A stretch of 64,000 nucleotides of DNA, taken from contig MNCI01011912.1 in NCBI GenBank assembly GCA_015680685.1, positions 37,013-101,012 of the forward strand, written 5' to 3'. This document shows, one piece after another, positions 37,450-48,416 of the stretch. The position numbers and the translations under genes are program-made. Origin of the DNA: Gnetum montanum (taxonomy: Eukaryota > Streptophyta > Gnetopsida > Gnetales > Gnetaceae). The notes beneath the pieces are model-generated. The model was given only the letters and a program-made list of their open reading frames with translations, was not told where the DNA came from and did no database searches. Position 1 is the stretch's first letter. The number at the start of each line of letters is the position of its first letter.

Positions 37450-38900
37450 AATATAAATAAAATAAAATAAAATAAATATTTATACAAATAATTTTAACTT
37501 TATAAATTTACTCTAAGAGATCCTAATAACATCATCTAAGTAGCACCAATGGCGATATGTAGTTGTTTCTATCACATCTCCTTTAATCTATACTTAGCCA
37601 TTTTTCTACTCTTTGTTCCTAGACACTTAGGAATATTTTTACTTACTCTTAGACATCCCCCTTAACTTTCATATTTTTTCCTTTTGATACTTAGCTAAAC
37701 TTTGGATTCCCCCCTCCCCATCTACTATTTAACACTTAATGAGATTTCATTTTTCTTTTTCCTATTACTTAGTCAAAGTTTTCCTACTAGGCTTTCTATA
37801 CTTAAATTTTTTCTTCTTAACTTCATATAGTTAGATATTTTTTGGTTCCCCCCATTTCTAAACTTAGCCAAATTTTTAGCTTCTTTCCCACTTCACACTT
37901 AATCAAAATCTCAATTTTTAGTTTCATTTACCTACACCTAGGACTTATCTCCTATGAGTACCTAGCCTTTGGAAATATTTTGATCTCTCCTAATACTTTG
38001 AAAATTTTTTTAATTGTTTTCTCCCTTCACCTATGAATTAGGAAATTTATGTGGTTTTCTACCTAGCATTCCATCCATGCAAGATATGTGCTCCCTACCA
38101 TACTTACGCATGAGCGATGTTGACACATCCGTTAGCATCCCCTTGTCAAACCAAGTCTTCCTTTCATGCTTTTCCTAGCATTCTCTTACTAGTAATTTAA
38201 TAATTAAATAAATATTATAATCAAATTTATATTTTTAAATAAAATAAAATAAAAGCATTAGGATCAGGAACCTACACCACACTGGTGTTGATTATTCTCA
38301 ACTAACATTAGTATCAATTAGCTACACACCAACATCATGCCTAGAACATGTGTAATATCTCCTTTCTCCATAAATTAAAACATTTAAAATAATAAAACTA
38401 GAAAATGACATTGTTTCCCCTTCGACTAACATGCACCTATGGTGTCTAGCATCCATACTACCCTAATGTCCTTAAAACCTTACCTTTTCCCCACCTTCTT
38501 CTTATCTTCATAAGTTAATTCCTTTACCTCCACATTTTCCTTATCTTCCCTTTTGAATTAACAAGAAAACCACAAGTTTGGAAAAACCCTAGCCTCTACA
38601 CTATGTCATTTTACACATGATGACACTGTGGATAGTATTTTTCCATCATGAATAGTATTCACAAGTTTAAATATATCATTTTTAAGGATAGATCTATCCT
38701 AAATAGGTATAAGTTTGCACTTCCTTCACCTCTCCTTATGTCACTAAATCCTTGCTTTTTCAAAATTTTCCCTCCTTTTCCTCCCCACTGTGAGACTCTT
38801 GTACTACACAATATATTATCATTGGCTAGCATCACACTAGCATAGGCCAATGTGACATGCATATTACCACATAGATATAGGGTTTCATCAAAACACACTA
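37450..38900. repeat. Degenerate T/C-rich repeats 5' of the antisense gene of G
   Basis: From 37590 to 37960 a phrase like ACTTAG(C)CAAA..TTTT..TTCCCC recurs about every 30-75 bases (for example near 37596, 37623, 37692, 37768, 37860 and 37900). From 38270 to 38860 the sequence has phrases such as ACACTGGTGTTG, CTAACATTAGTATC, GTCTAGCATCC and GGCTAGCATCACACTAGCAT, similar in style to the satellite of C and to the LTR at 58.5 kb. It ends where element D begins (CACTA then TGTAAC). Confidence 0.4.
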
Positions 38901-39417
38901 TGTAACATCCTATCTCTTGTTAAAGGCAAAAAATATTGTAAAATTGTAATTAACCTTCAAATGAAGGGATGCCTCATTATGAGGAGTTACAATTATTCAT
39001 GTATCCCTTGGAAATGGGTTTGACCTATGCCATTTAAGGTTAGGTTTAGAGGTCATGCCGAGCATGGAGTTACAGAGTCTAGAATGGCAAGTGATGAGAG
39101 TCAAATGAAGCAAGACAACATGGGACTAATCACCCCATTGGCTAGATAGCCTAACTATGGTGGTAGTGCCAAATTACCTCTAAGGCCTAAGTGGCTTGGG
39201 AAGATAACATAGAGGGCATTACAGTAAATCACTCTTATTAATAAATTTTTATTTCCATTTTCTTTCTTATTCCATGTTCTAATTATTTATTTACCAATTA
39301 TTCATTATTTAAATCATTTTATGATATTTCTATTAAATTACTTATGAATGTAATGAAAGTGATGAATTAAGTGATGCTTGATTGTGTTTTTATGACATTC
39401 AAGAATGGGTTGTCACA
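38901..39417 (+). repeat. 5' LTR of element D
   Basis: 517 bases from TGTAACATCC to GGGTTGTCACA. It can be aligned with 54891-55303 along its first 430 bases, including shared blocks such as AATGAAGGGATGCCTCAT and AATCACTCTTATTAATAAA. I judge roughly nine in ten bases equal. Confidence 0.9.
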
Positions 39418-39419
39418 TT

Positions 39420-39430
39420 TGGTATTAGAG
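39420..39430 (+). promoter_or_regulatory. Primer binding site of D, initiator-Met type
   Basis: TGGTATTAGAG, two bases after the LTR, is the plant initiator-methionine tRNA site TGGTATCAGAG with one C-to-T change. Confidence 0.8.
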
Positions 39431-39599
39431 AAAATCATGATTTAGGATGCAAAGTATAAGAAAATATTATTTTATTATTATGGGAAACAAAAGTATATCT
39501 AAGCAAGAATACATATAAAGGAAGAAGTAGAACACAAAAATTGGGAAGATGCTAAATAGATAAAATAAGAAGCATAACAATGATTAGTCATTTTGCTAG

Positions 39600-41832
39600 A
39601 ATGTGTCAGGAAGATCTAAAACTATCTTCAATTGTGCTTCCCATTCTTTATTAGTGAGATCCTTTTTACCGAGTACTACTTTGCATCCTACTAGGTTACC
39701 ACACAATTGCTTCATATACTTACTAGCATTCTTCACTATAGTCGCTACCTCCTCCTTCTTTTCTAGTTAGATATCCAACACATACATTTAAAAAGGTCGA
39801 TTTTCCATGTCTTTTCTTCATACTTTTTCTTTTCTCTGCACACAAAAAAACAAGATTTGAAATTATAAATTATGAATAAGAGGATCAAATGGAAAAAAAT
39901 GAGAAGGAGAGATACTCACTTGTAATCGATTAGTCTCCACTTAAAGGTATCACTCATGAGTGAATAGATGACAAGCAAGACATGTTGCACTCTCCAACTG
40001 TCCTAGAAGTTGCTTCAAGAATTGGATGAAAGGATGACGGAACACACATATGTACCCATTCATAATCCATATTGAAGTCACATGATTGGGAGTCCCATGT
40101 GTGAAAGATATCTTTACAAAAGGAGTAAGGAATATTCCTTGCAATCCATTGATCCAAATGTCAAAAAACAACAAGTTCCTCTTCGGTAGCCACAACCATC
40201 TACCTAAGTGAGTAGGAGGAACCTAAGATAGAGACTGAAGGGGTTACTGGAATGGATCCAACAACTAATGTTAACATGACTTTCAGTAAGGAATACCTTA
40301 TTAGGGTCACATGAGTAAATGGATTTGCATGTATAGATGCCACATGCAATGAGCTAGATAGAGAAGTGGAGGCTATAGGTGTGGAAGTCTATTTGGCATC
40401 GATGCTTATGATATCATCTCTCATCATTTCCTAGATAAAGAACCTTTATTCCACATACATCTACAACACAAAAAGGTCAACATTATACAAAAAGAAAAAA
40501 TGGGAAGTATTAAAAACCTTAAAAATAATTAACACTCACCTCTAGTTTCTTTCCCTTATCTTGCCTTATATCTTATTGTTAGGCTTGTGGTTGGAATTGT
40601 TGTTGGATATTTTGTTGGCCTTTTTATCTTGGGCCTCTAGAGCCTTGCCCAATATGTTGACTTTGTGAAAAAATAAAAGAAATTTTTATTTTTCATTTGA
40701 ATAGAAAATATATAAGTAAAAAAATAAACTAGGCTATTATTGTACCTTGGCATTGGTGGTAAGTTTGATTTGCTCTTGAGGTAGAACTGATCCAAAGGAT
40801 GAAGCACCTAGAATGAATGAAGTACTTTGAGCAACCTCAGTTTGTGCTTCTTCAATTTGTGCACCTTGGATCAGTTCATTCTACAACCCAAATTACACTA
40901 TCAAATACATAAAAAGACATTAGCAACAATAAGAATTCAAACTATATATATGTATATATAAATACCTCATTGTTTCCTTCTTGATTTCTAGCTTATTACG
41001 AAGCCAGTTGATCCCTTCTTGCATCCTCAATCTAACTTTGTATAATTCTATCCTCTTGAGGAAATTTAGGACATAGATTGGAATTATAGCAATTAAAAAG
41101 TTTGGTGGAAGGGTTGTAACTTAGGATTGAACATATTATAAGTACAAAACATATAGTATAAGGTTTCTTGGAATTCTGTAAGGTAGTAGCCACTCCATTC
41201 ATGGCATTGTACAAGGCAGAGAAACAAGATAATGACCAATCATAAACTCTATCATTCTTAGCATCATGAAATATAAAAATGGAATTGGTACTAACAAGAG
41301 TTTGGTTTTGATGCCATAAGATCTTACTATGGATGAATTGGCACAAATTGAAGTGAATTTCATTAATGAAATCTTCACAAAGAAATTGGCTTTTATGGAT
41401 AGCAAAATCAAAAACATAATTTGATAGTTCATTTTTACAAAATAATTTAAATGTAGGAGAGAAAATTGAGGAAATTAAAGGATCCTCTCCATGGTGAAAA
41501 CCAAAAACTATCCACATTTTGGCTAGAGTAATTATTAGTTCTCCAAAAACTATTTGTGAAATAGAACTTATATTTTTATTGTATTGATTACACCATTCAA
41601 CTACAAAGCCTTTGCAATATTTTTCCTTGAAAATAGGGAAGGCAAGTAATCCAAATAATCCTAAAGTCTTATGATATTGAAACTCATCCTTTTTAAGAAA
41701 ACTACACACACAATTGTAAGCAATAATGGTAGTATTTTAATGTAGAAAAATGGATATTGATTTGAAGCTACCTAAAGGAGCTACAAGATCTTGAGTTTGA
41801 GGAGCTAAAGGAGTCTGATGCTTTGGGGCCAT
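39600..41832 (-). pseudogene. Antisense multi-exon gene between 5' LTR and gag of D
   Basis: Unrecognised gene on the minus strand. A likely start is ATG at 41832 (MAPKHQTPLAPQTQDLVAPL). The main exon holds 225 uninterrupted codons, 41709-41032 (QYHKTLGLFGLLAFPIFKEK, FVVEWCNQYNKNISSISQIV, VYDWSLSCFSALYNAMNGVA), and continues to donor GAG/GTATTTAT at 40965. Exon 40880-40746 is exactly 45 open codons between TTGTAG and AAG/GTACAA. Exon 40660-40540 is Q-rich and ends GAG/GTGAGTG. Exon 40460-39920 keeps one frame for 180 codons with seven stops and ends at GTGAGTATC. The last exon starts after TGTGTGCAG at 39836 and ends in a charged helix (EKKEEVATIVKNASKYMKQL) and KIVLDLPDTF before TAG. Introns are 80-90 bases and AT-rich. 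The gene is better preserved than pol of D. No family named. Confidence 0.7.
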
Positions 41833-42641
41833 GATGCAAAATGGTTGAAATATTTGTAGGAATTCTACAATCTCTAAGAGGAATCCTTCAATATTTCACT
41901 AATGTTATGCTATGATGGGCAAAGACTTATTTCCTTCATGTATTTAAAAAAGGACAATAAGAAATTTTAGCAAAGAAAAGAGGAAGTATCAACTTAAGTT
42001 AATTAATGATTTAATAAATCTAATAGTCACTTTTTATTTTTTTGTGTTTAATAGATTCACCAAAATGATGTTATCTCTAGCTCAACACATAGTTCTCTCT
42101 AAGATGATTCCAATGGTATTAGTTTCATCAAAGTTAGACTTACGTTTTAGGAGATACAACATTTCTTGAGTTATGTGCAATTTCAAAATTAAAAGTATTT
42201 TTTCATAATTTTTTAAATTAATTTTCAAATTTCCTTTTAATAATTTTTTTTGGAAAGCAATAGGTTTTGGGTTCAACCCCAACCCCTAAATTTCTTTTAT
42301 ATATATATATATAACCCTTTTGCAAGGCTACAACCAACCTTGCTACCAACCATGGTCCATAGGCCTAGCCAACTATTAAGTGGTGTCAACTATGCTTGCC
42401 AAAGGGCCCAGCTACCAAAGAACCATGGTAACCCCAAAGACCATAGAAATGATAGCCACTCTACATTGTCGCTGCATTTCCACTCTCTGCTATCACTGTA
42501 GCCAGTCATGCTCCATCACCAGTTGCATTTCACCATCACTAGTAGTCCCACGTTGCCCTGCCACGATAGCACATCACCTCTAGCTCACCACATGTTGCCT
42601 TTTCCACTATCACATACCACTGATAGATGTTGATAATGCCT
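41833..42641. other. Non-coding region 5' of the antisense gene of D
   Basis: AT-rich sequence with a (TA)8 run at 42298-42313, then GC-richer sequence from 42320 onward with no coherent frame. It could hold the promoter of the antisense gene. Confidence 0.35.
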
Positions 42642-43020
42642 TATATAATGGTCCATCGCAAGCACTATAGACAATGATGGTGTCATCTATGATGGTCCAT
42701 CACAAGCACCATAGATACTGACAACATCACTCATAATAGCCCATCATAGGCACTATAAACGTTGATGGAATCACTCATAATGATCCATTGTGGGCATTGT
42801 AGACATTGATAGCACTGCTCATAACAATCCATCGTAGGCACCATGAACGTCAACTTCGTCACTCATAATGGCCCATTGTAGGCACTACAAATGCCAATAG
42901 CACCATTCATATCATCTCATTAGGGCATTGTGGATGTCAATGATAGTATTAATAATGGCCCATATTAGGCATCCACAGGCACCTATGACATCTTCAATAA
43001 TGGTCCATCCAACACTAGCT
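42642..43020. repeat. 44-bp minisatellite, nine units
   Basis: The phrase (G)GTCCATC(G)(C/T)AAGCA or its variants (GGCCCATTGTAGGCA, GATCCATTGTGGGCA) starts at 42650, 42694, 42738, 42782, 42826, 42870, 42914, 42958 and 43002: an exact 44-base step. Each unit also has a CACTCATAATGG-like block. The repeat is much more regular than the surrounding DNA, so it may be younger or was kept in step. Confidence 0.9.
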
Positions 43021-43105
43021 ATCACACTAAAAACCTAGAAACCTTTTCTAGCATTTCCTACCATGCAACTCTTGTAAAAACTTTGGAAACTCTATTTGGG
43101 GGCTA

Positions 43106-43210
43106 GCAAGCCTTGCTTAGGGCCATACATGCCCCTATGGAAGCCACACAAGCCCCTTTAAGAGTTGTGCAAGCCCATGTGGGGACCGCATGAGCCTTGT
43201 GAAAGCCTTT
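43106..43210. repeat. 21-bp tandem repeat, five units
   Basis: Units starting at 43106, 43127, 43148, 43169 and 43190 share the pattern RCAAGCCCNTNTGGRRRCC. The region is unusually GC-rich for this window. A 21-base period would give a seven-residue repeat if translated, but no supporting frame was found. Confidence 0.75.
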
Positions 43211-43899
43211 CCAACCTGTACAGGCCATCCTCCCCCTTCCTAGTGCCCAAGCTACCATAGTAAGAAATGATACTACCACCTACCATTAATGCTCACCTCC
43301 ATTTCCACACCTGCCCACTGCTACTACCACCCTACATCACTAGTCATTTCCCTCATGTGCGTCCACTACCAGTCAGTTGATGAAAAATTTAAAATTTCCA
43401 TCATTAAGTTATTAATTTAAATTTAAAACTTGTGAAAATAAATTTTGAAAATAGAATTTTATGCCTTAGTAGCAACTTATATAAAAATTTTGTAATTAAG
43501 TGTGCTTGTCCTGGAATAGAATTGGAATGGATGACCTCTTAGGAACTCTTGAAATTTGTGTAAGTTTTTGCAACTTAAAAAAATCATAATTTTTTTATTT
43601 TAGAGTCTATTTTCAATTAAAAAAATACCAATTCTAACAAAATTGAACCTCTCAAATGCAATGGAATAATCAGATTTAGCCTTCAAATAATAGAAAAGTA
43701 CCTTTTAATCCCTTACTTAAGGTCCCAAAAAATTAGGATTATATGATTAGGTAGAAATTAATGATAGTTTCAACCTTTTCTAAAACCAATTAACCATCTT
43801 GAGATCCATAAAAAGGGCCATAGAGGCAAATGATTGCCAACACGCTTAATTTCCTCAACTTATTGATGTTCAAAACTAAAAGAGTACATTGTAGAGGAA

Positions 43900-44870
43900 T
43901 AAAGTCTTGAGTCAATGATAAGATGAATGCCCTTGATGATCAAATTAATGAGATTAGGGGTATTCAAGAAAAGCTTCATTAGTCAAATCAAGGGTTTGTG
44001 TTAGAGATGCAAAACATGTCTGAGAAAATTAGAAAATTATCCCAGAGTTCAAAATCCCAACCATGTTCAACCTAGGGATTAACGCCAATATTAGTCTCCA
44101 CATTATAGAGATCAAAATTAAGATCAACTTCACCCTAAGGATTTGCATTAGAACCAACCCCCACTTGCTAGTCACCAAGATATCAATATTCCTTCTTTAG
44201 GTCATAAAGTAAAAACCGAAGGTAAGGGATATGGAAACTGGCATAATGCATCCAAAGAATCACTAACTCAAGTTCATGCCAAGAAGATAAAATTAGACCA
44301 TTGTGATGAAGCCCCTAGATCCAACACTAAGGTGAAATATTAGCATGATACAATGAAAAACTACTTTGATATGTTAAATTTGTCAAGTCAAGAATGCCTA
44401 GAAGTTTTATTCCTATATTTAGGAGGCCTTGTGACAACATGGTGGAATGGACTAAGATCTCAAGGTTTGATTAAAAATTGGCTTAATGTTTACTAGATTA
44501 TTTTCTCAAATAATGTAAGATAATATTTGATTCCTTAATATTAGGAAGGTGATCCATAGAAGATTATTACAAGGAATTCTGTGATCTCTCTTGACATGTA
44601 AGCCATCAAGATAAGGGAGAAGTAGCTTCAAAGTTTATTGGTGAATCACATGGATAACTATGTCCCCATACATGAGCACATTATCCTTAAACAATTGATG
44701 AAGCCTAAAAAATTGCTAAGAATTATGAATAATTGAATCAAGTATGAACAACTCTTTGACAAGAAACCCTTTGACAAGCAATGATAGAAGAAGAACCAAC
44801 CAAAAGAGCTTGATCGAGGATGGAATGTTTTGATCATTTTAAATGAGATTATCCAAAATTACATACAAAG
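43900..44870 (+). pseudogene. gag of element D
   Basis: Plus strand. Starts with a helical part (MNALDDQINEIRGIQEKLH, EMQNMSEKIRKLSQSS), then the capsid text MKNYFDMLNLSSQECLEVLF, LYLGGLVTTWWNGLRSQGLI and NHMDNYVPIHEHIILKQLMK. A zinc-knuckle remnant, ECFDHFK-DYPK (dash is a stop), lies near 44825-44860. Frames are broken by stops. Chromovirus-type gag. Confidence 0.75.
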
Positions 44871-44959
44871 GTGCAAAGGACCAATCAAAAACCAAACCTA
44901 AACATGAAAAAGGAAAAAATCCAAATCACTGCCATAGCCATAAATAAGATTTCTACATC

Positions 44960-45492
44960 AACTAAGTTAGGTTTGCATAAATTTCAATTTGCTTTATTGA
45001 TTTTTGAAGGCTCAATTAAAGGTAAAAAGTTAAATTTTTTATTGATAGTGACACCAATGATAACTTTATTTATTTAAAGTTAATTACTTTCTTGAAATTA
45101 AGTTTACCTTCCAAGAAAATTATTAAGATAGAACTTGAAAATGGAACTGTGAGAAAGCATACTAGGTACATAGAAATTACCTTTACCTTGCAAGACATGT
45201 CTTTCATCAATGAATTCTTTGAATTTGAACTAGATGATGTTGATGCAATTTTAGACATGTATTTCCTAAAAAAAATTCATATTACTGTCTACTTTGGAAC
45301 TCATGGTTTAAGGGTCCAACTACTAATGAAGTCAAGGTTCTACGAGGGGTAGGAATATTAAAGAAAATCCACACAATAACCATTAAGCAAGCCAAATGAT
45401 TAGTGAAAAAGGATGTTATGATGTTGGTTGTCAAGGTAATTCAACCTCAAAAATCTTCAAGTATTGAGATTCCAAAAGAACTTGAGGAATAT
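44960..45492 (+). pseudogene. Aspartic protease of element D
   Basis: Plus strand. FALLIFEGSIKGKKLNF, then FIDSDTNDNFIYL at the active site (usual LIDSGATHNFI; the glycine is D here), then KIIKIELENGTVRKHTRYIE and FELDDVDAILDMYFLKKIHI. The frame runs on to IPKELEEY at 45492, where element F is inserted. Confidence 0.75.
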
Positions 45493-46283
45493 TGATGAGT
45501 CATGAATTGTTGGCTACGATATCGCGTATGAAATATCACAGCCTGTCCCCTCATCTATAAATAAGAGGTAGACATATTTGGTAAAGGGGGTAGTTTTAGT
45601 ATTAAGGTAGGGACTTTTTGTTAGTTTTTCCTCTCAACCCTTTCTCCCAGTGCATGCCCATAGTGTGATGATTGTAATTGTACGACATCCTTATTCAAGT
45701 GTGACGTACTTGGACACACACATGACCGGCAATAAAGATCAAGATTACTTCATCATTGCAAAATCCACTTAGCTTAATTATTTAATTATTATTATTTATT
45801 TCTTTCTTTCTTAGTTAATATCTCTCTACCCTTATCTCCTAGTAAGGCGGAATGAGTACAACTCAATCACGAGCATTTAAATGTGACTACTTGGTAACCC
45901 AGTAGCATACCTAGGCCATGCGCTTGGTAATCCCAATGGTAGTCATGCAAGAGGTCCAAGATGTGTACGAATGATTAAGGAATGGATGCTCATCACACTT
46001 AGGCTAGTTTAGATTCTCTCTTACACTCTCTCTTCTAGCTTAGCTAATATTATTTCCCATCATACCCAAGAGTAGCATTAGTGTAGGAACGCATCATACA
46101 CCTCACTCTAGACTAAACCATATGTGACAAAGCTAATACTAGTCTAGGTGGGAAGATAATGAACTAAGATTTACGAGTAACTGTCTAGATACCACACCTA
46201 GCCTATCTACAGAGTTCAATCGGATCGTGCATGAAACACTTATATTCGTATGGTTGCGTGTAGGGGTACCTTGCCACTCATCA
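45493..46283 (+). repeat. 5' LTR of element F
   Basis: 791 bases, 93 shorter than the 3' LTR, mainly because its U3 has less than one copy of the GCGATATCGC repeat unit against about 2.6 in the 3' LTR. The TATA box is at 45556-45563. Elsewhere the pair differs at roughly one base in ten by eye. Confidence 0.92.
45556..45563 (+). promoter_or_regulatory. TATA box in 5' LTR of F
   Basis: TATAAATA, 63 bases from the LTR start, just after the palindromic GATATC repeat. Confidence 0.55.
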
Positions 46284-46284
46284 T

Positions 46285-46301
46285 TGGCACTGTTGCCGTG
46301 G
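46285..46301 (+). promoter_or_regulatory. Primer binding site of F, tRNA-Asp type
   Basis: TGGCACTGTTGCCGTGG, one base after the LTR, against TGGCGCCGTTGCCGGGG expected for tRNA-Asp. Same site type and spacing as B and E. Confidence 0.85.
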
Positions 46302-46679
46302 ACGATGCTAGTTCTCTAGATTAGTTATATCATACAAGGTCACTATATAAGAATTAATGATATATATTTTAGAAAGAAATAATTACAAAAATTCACATAC
46401 AAATTCACACACACTTTCACAACCATGCCTCTTCTACAAGACTACGATAATGCCACATCTAGTGAGGCAATTCATTAGAGAACCAATGAATTATATGACA
46501 ATGAATATTGGAGTATGCAATCTGAGGTGGGGGTTTCTTATAAACATAAACGAAGGTAGCATCATCCCAACACATGAAAACATAACTTACTCGATGATAA
46601 TGAACCCCTACTAGCCACTACAAGCCTAACGCAAATACAAGAGGGTGTTTGAATCTCTCGTAGGCATCATACAGAAAGT

Positions 46680-47440
46680 TGCCTACCCAGGCTTGATTTA
46701 AACAACTTTTCCAATTTCTCAGGAGGCTATGACTTAGATCTGCAACAACATTTACAAGCCTTCTACAATTCTTGTGTATGGAACAACATTGATAACAGTT
46801 GGCAAAAACTCAAGCTCTTTCCTATGACACTTGTTGGCCAAGTAAAATTATGGTATAGATCATTAAAACCAAATTTAATTCGACATTGGCCAACAATGGT
46901 AGAACTCTTTAATGAAAGATATCAAACATACACAAGAGTGTTAGCCTTGAGGAAACAAAGCTAAGAGTAGAAACAAGCACAACATGAACCCTTGGACATG
47001 GCCTTAGAAAGATATTATGCACTATTAAACAACTATCCAGGCCATGAGTTCTCCGAGGAAAGGCTAATGTACCATATCATTAATGGGCTCCGTGATGAAA
47101 CAAGAGAGATCCTAGGGATGTATGCCCAAGGTCAACTATACAAACTACAAACCCATCAATTCCAAGAGCTTATTAAGCAAGTAGCAAAAGAAGAAGGAGA
47201 AATGGCTAGATGGGAGAGTGTTGAAAAACATCAATGGGACCAAAATCTCAACTTAACAGAGGTCCATAATCACAAAAAGGAGAAATTAACCTATCTCAAG
47301 GAGGAAGAACCATCTTTGCCAATACAACAATCATTAGATGAAATTGGGGCAAATATCAATAAGATGCTGGAATGGATGCATAAAAAGTGTGGGGAATATA
47401 TCAATATTATTGGAGATAGATTTTTGACAACCTAAGAAGC
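46680..47440 (+). pseudogene. gag of element F
   Basis: Plus strand. NNFSNFSGGYDLDLQQHLQA near 46694, then WQKLKLFPMTLVGQVKLWYR, SLKPNLIRHWPTMVELFNER and YQTYTRVLALRKQS. After two stops near 46962 the frame is open for 147 codons, 46992-47435: LERYYALLNNYPGHEFSEER, GLRDETREILGMYAQGQLYK and FQELIKQVAKEEGEMARWE. The phrases LKLFP, LFN(E/K)(R/K)YQT, YAQG and VAKEEGE recur in the same order in gag of B. This is the best-kept gag of the window. A P/Q/H-rich tail follows at 47688-48116. Confidence 0.85.
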
Positions 47441-47640
47441 AGGATAAAATATCATTAGAAAATTGGAAAGAAGGGATGAAGAAAATAAGAGCTCAACTGT
47501 CAATCATACATATGAATGCAATATTTTCCTATACAATCACCCCAAGGGCTAATGCCCAATCTTGATACATTTATATGAGCATTGGGAAAGCACATTACAC
47601 CCAGAGTTCATACAGAGATACTGTGTTTGATCATAGTGGC

Positions 47641-48416
47641 AAAAATCCTAGTCGTGGGGGAAGCCATCCCTAAACTGGAGACATCCTTTGTATCATCCGA
47701 ATCCAAATGCTTATCTAGTCCAACATCCTGTTTCTCCAACTGAGTCAACATACTCTATCTCACTGCATTATCATTCTCCCCAATACTATCAGCCCATGTC
47801 CTCAACACAACCACCACCTTGTGGACCTTACACTTCTTCTAAATTTCAACATTCTCATAATTTTCCTCCTTCTACATCACCACCAATTGTTCCTGAAGTG
47901 TCTGCACCACAGCAACAATCCATGAATGTTACTTGTGCTACTATTGCCAATAGTAGTGAGACACCTCCTCCACATCAAAGGCATCCCTTCTTTAGACATG
48001 ATCATAGGAATGGACAACATAGTTCCAAGGCCATTGCATTCTCCAACTCAACACTATGGTGCATCCTTCTCCTTGAACCTGATGCCTCATGTTACTTCAT
48101 CAGGGCCACCAATTAACACTCCAACAACCATATGGCCCAATGAATACAGCCATGTAGGGTGACATCCTGATCCTTGCATACCATCTTATGGTCTCAAGTA
48201 TCATAGTGGGTCAACTCTCTACCCAAGAAAAACATCTTATAAATTGCCCCACTATGTTAACTATAATCAGGTGTGTGAACCCCAGTGGGGTAAGTATGAC
48301 CAAGTTTCAATATTTTCAACATGCAAGTATCCTCATCTTTCATTTGTTAATCCTTACCATGCTCAACGGTTTAGTTATGGGGGATATCCCTCATTCTAAT
48401 AACAAGCAGGATTAAT
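47641..48416 (+). pseudogene. Proline/glutamine-rich tail of F gag
   Basis: An open stretch at 47688-48116 reads HPNPNAYLVQHPVSPTES, STQPPPCGPYTSSKFQHSHN and PPSTSPPIVPEVSAPQQQS. It is of low complexity and rich in P, S, H, Q and Y, as gag C-terminal linkers often are. B has a similar P/Y/H-rich part after its gag core. No enzyme domain is seen. Confidence 0.5.

Noticed and set aside
39950-40195. Two overlapping minus-strand frames taken as separate genes
   Set aside because: They lie in one exon (40460-39920) of the antisense gene of D; only one frame agrees with the splice phases.
42298-42313. (TA)8 run as promoter of the antisense gene of D
   Set aside because: It lies about 470 bases from the likely start and simple TA runs are common here; not strong enough to call.
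42642-43020. Regular repeat that could be taken for a CRISPR-like array
   Set aside because: Units are head-to-tail tandem copies with a 44-base step and no unique spacers, in plant DNA.
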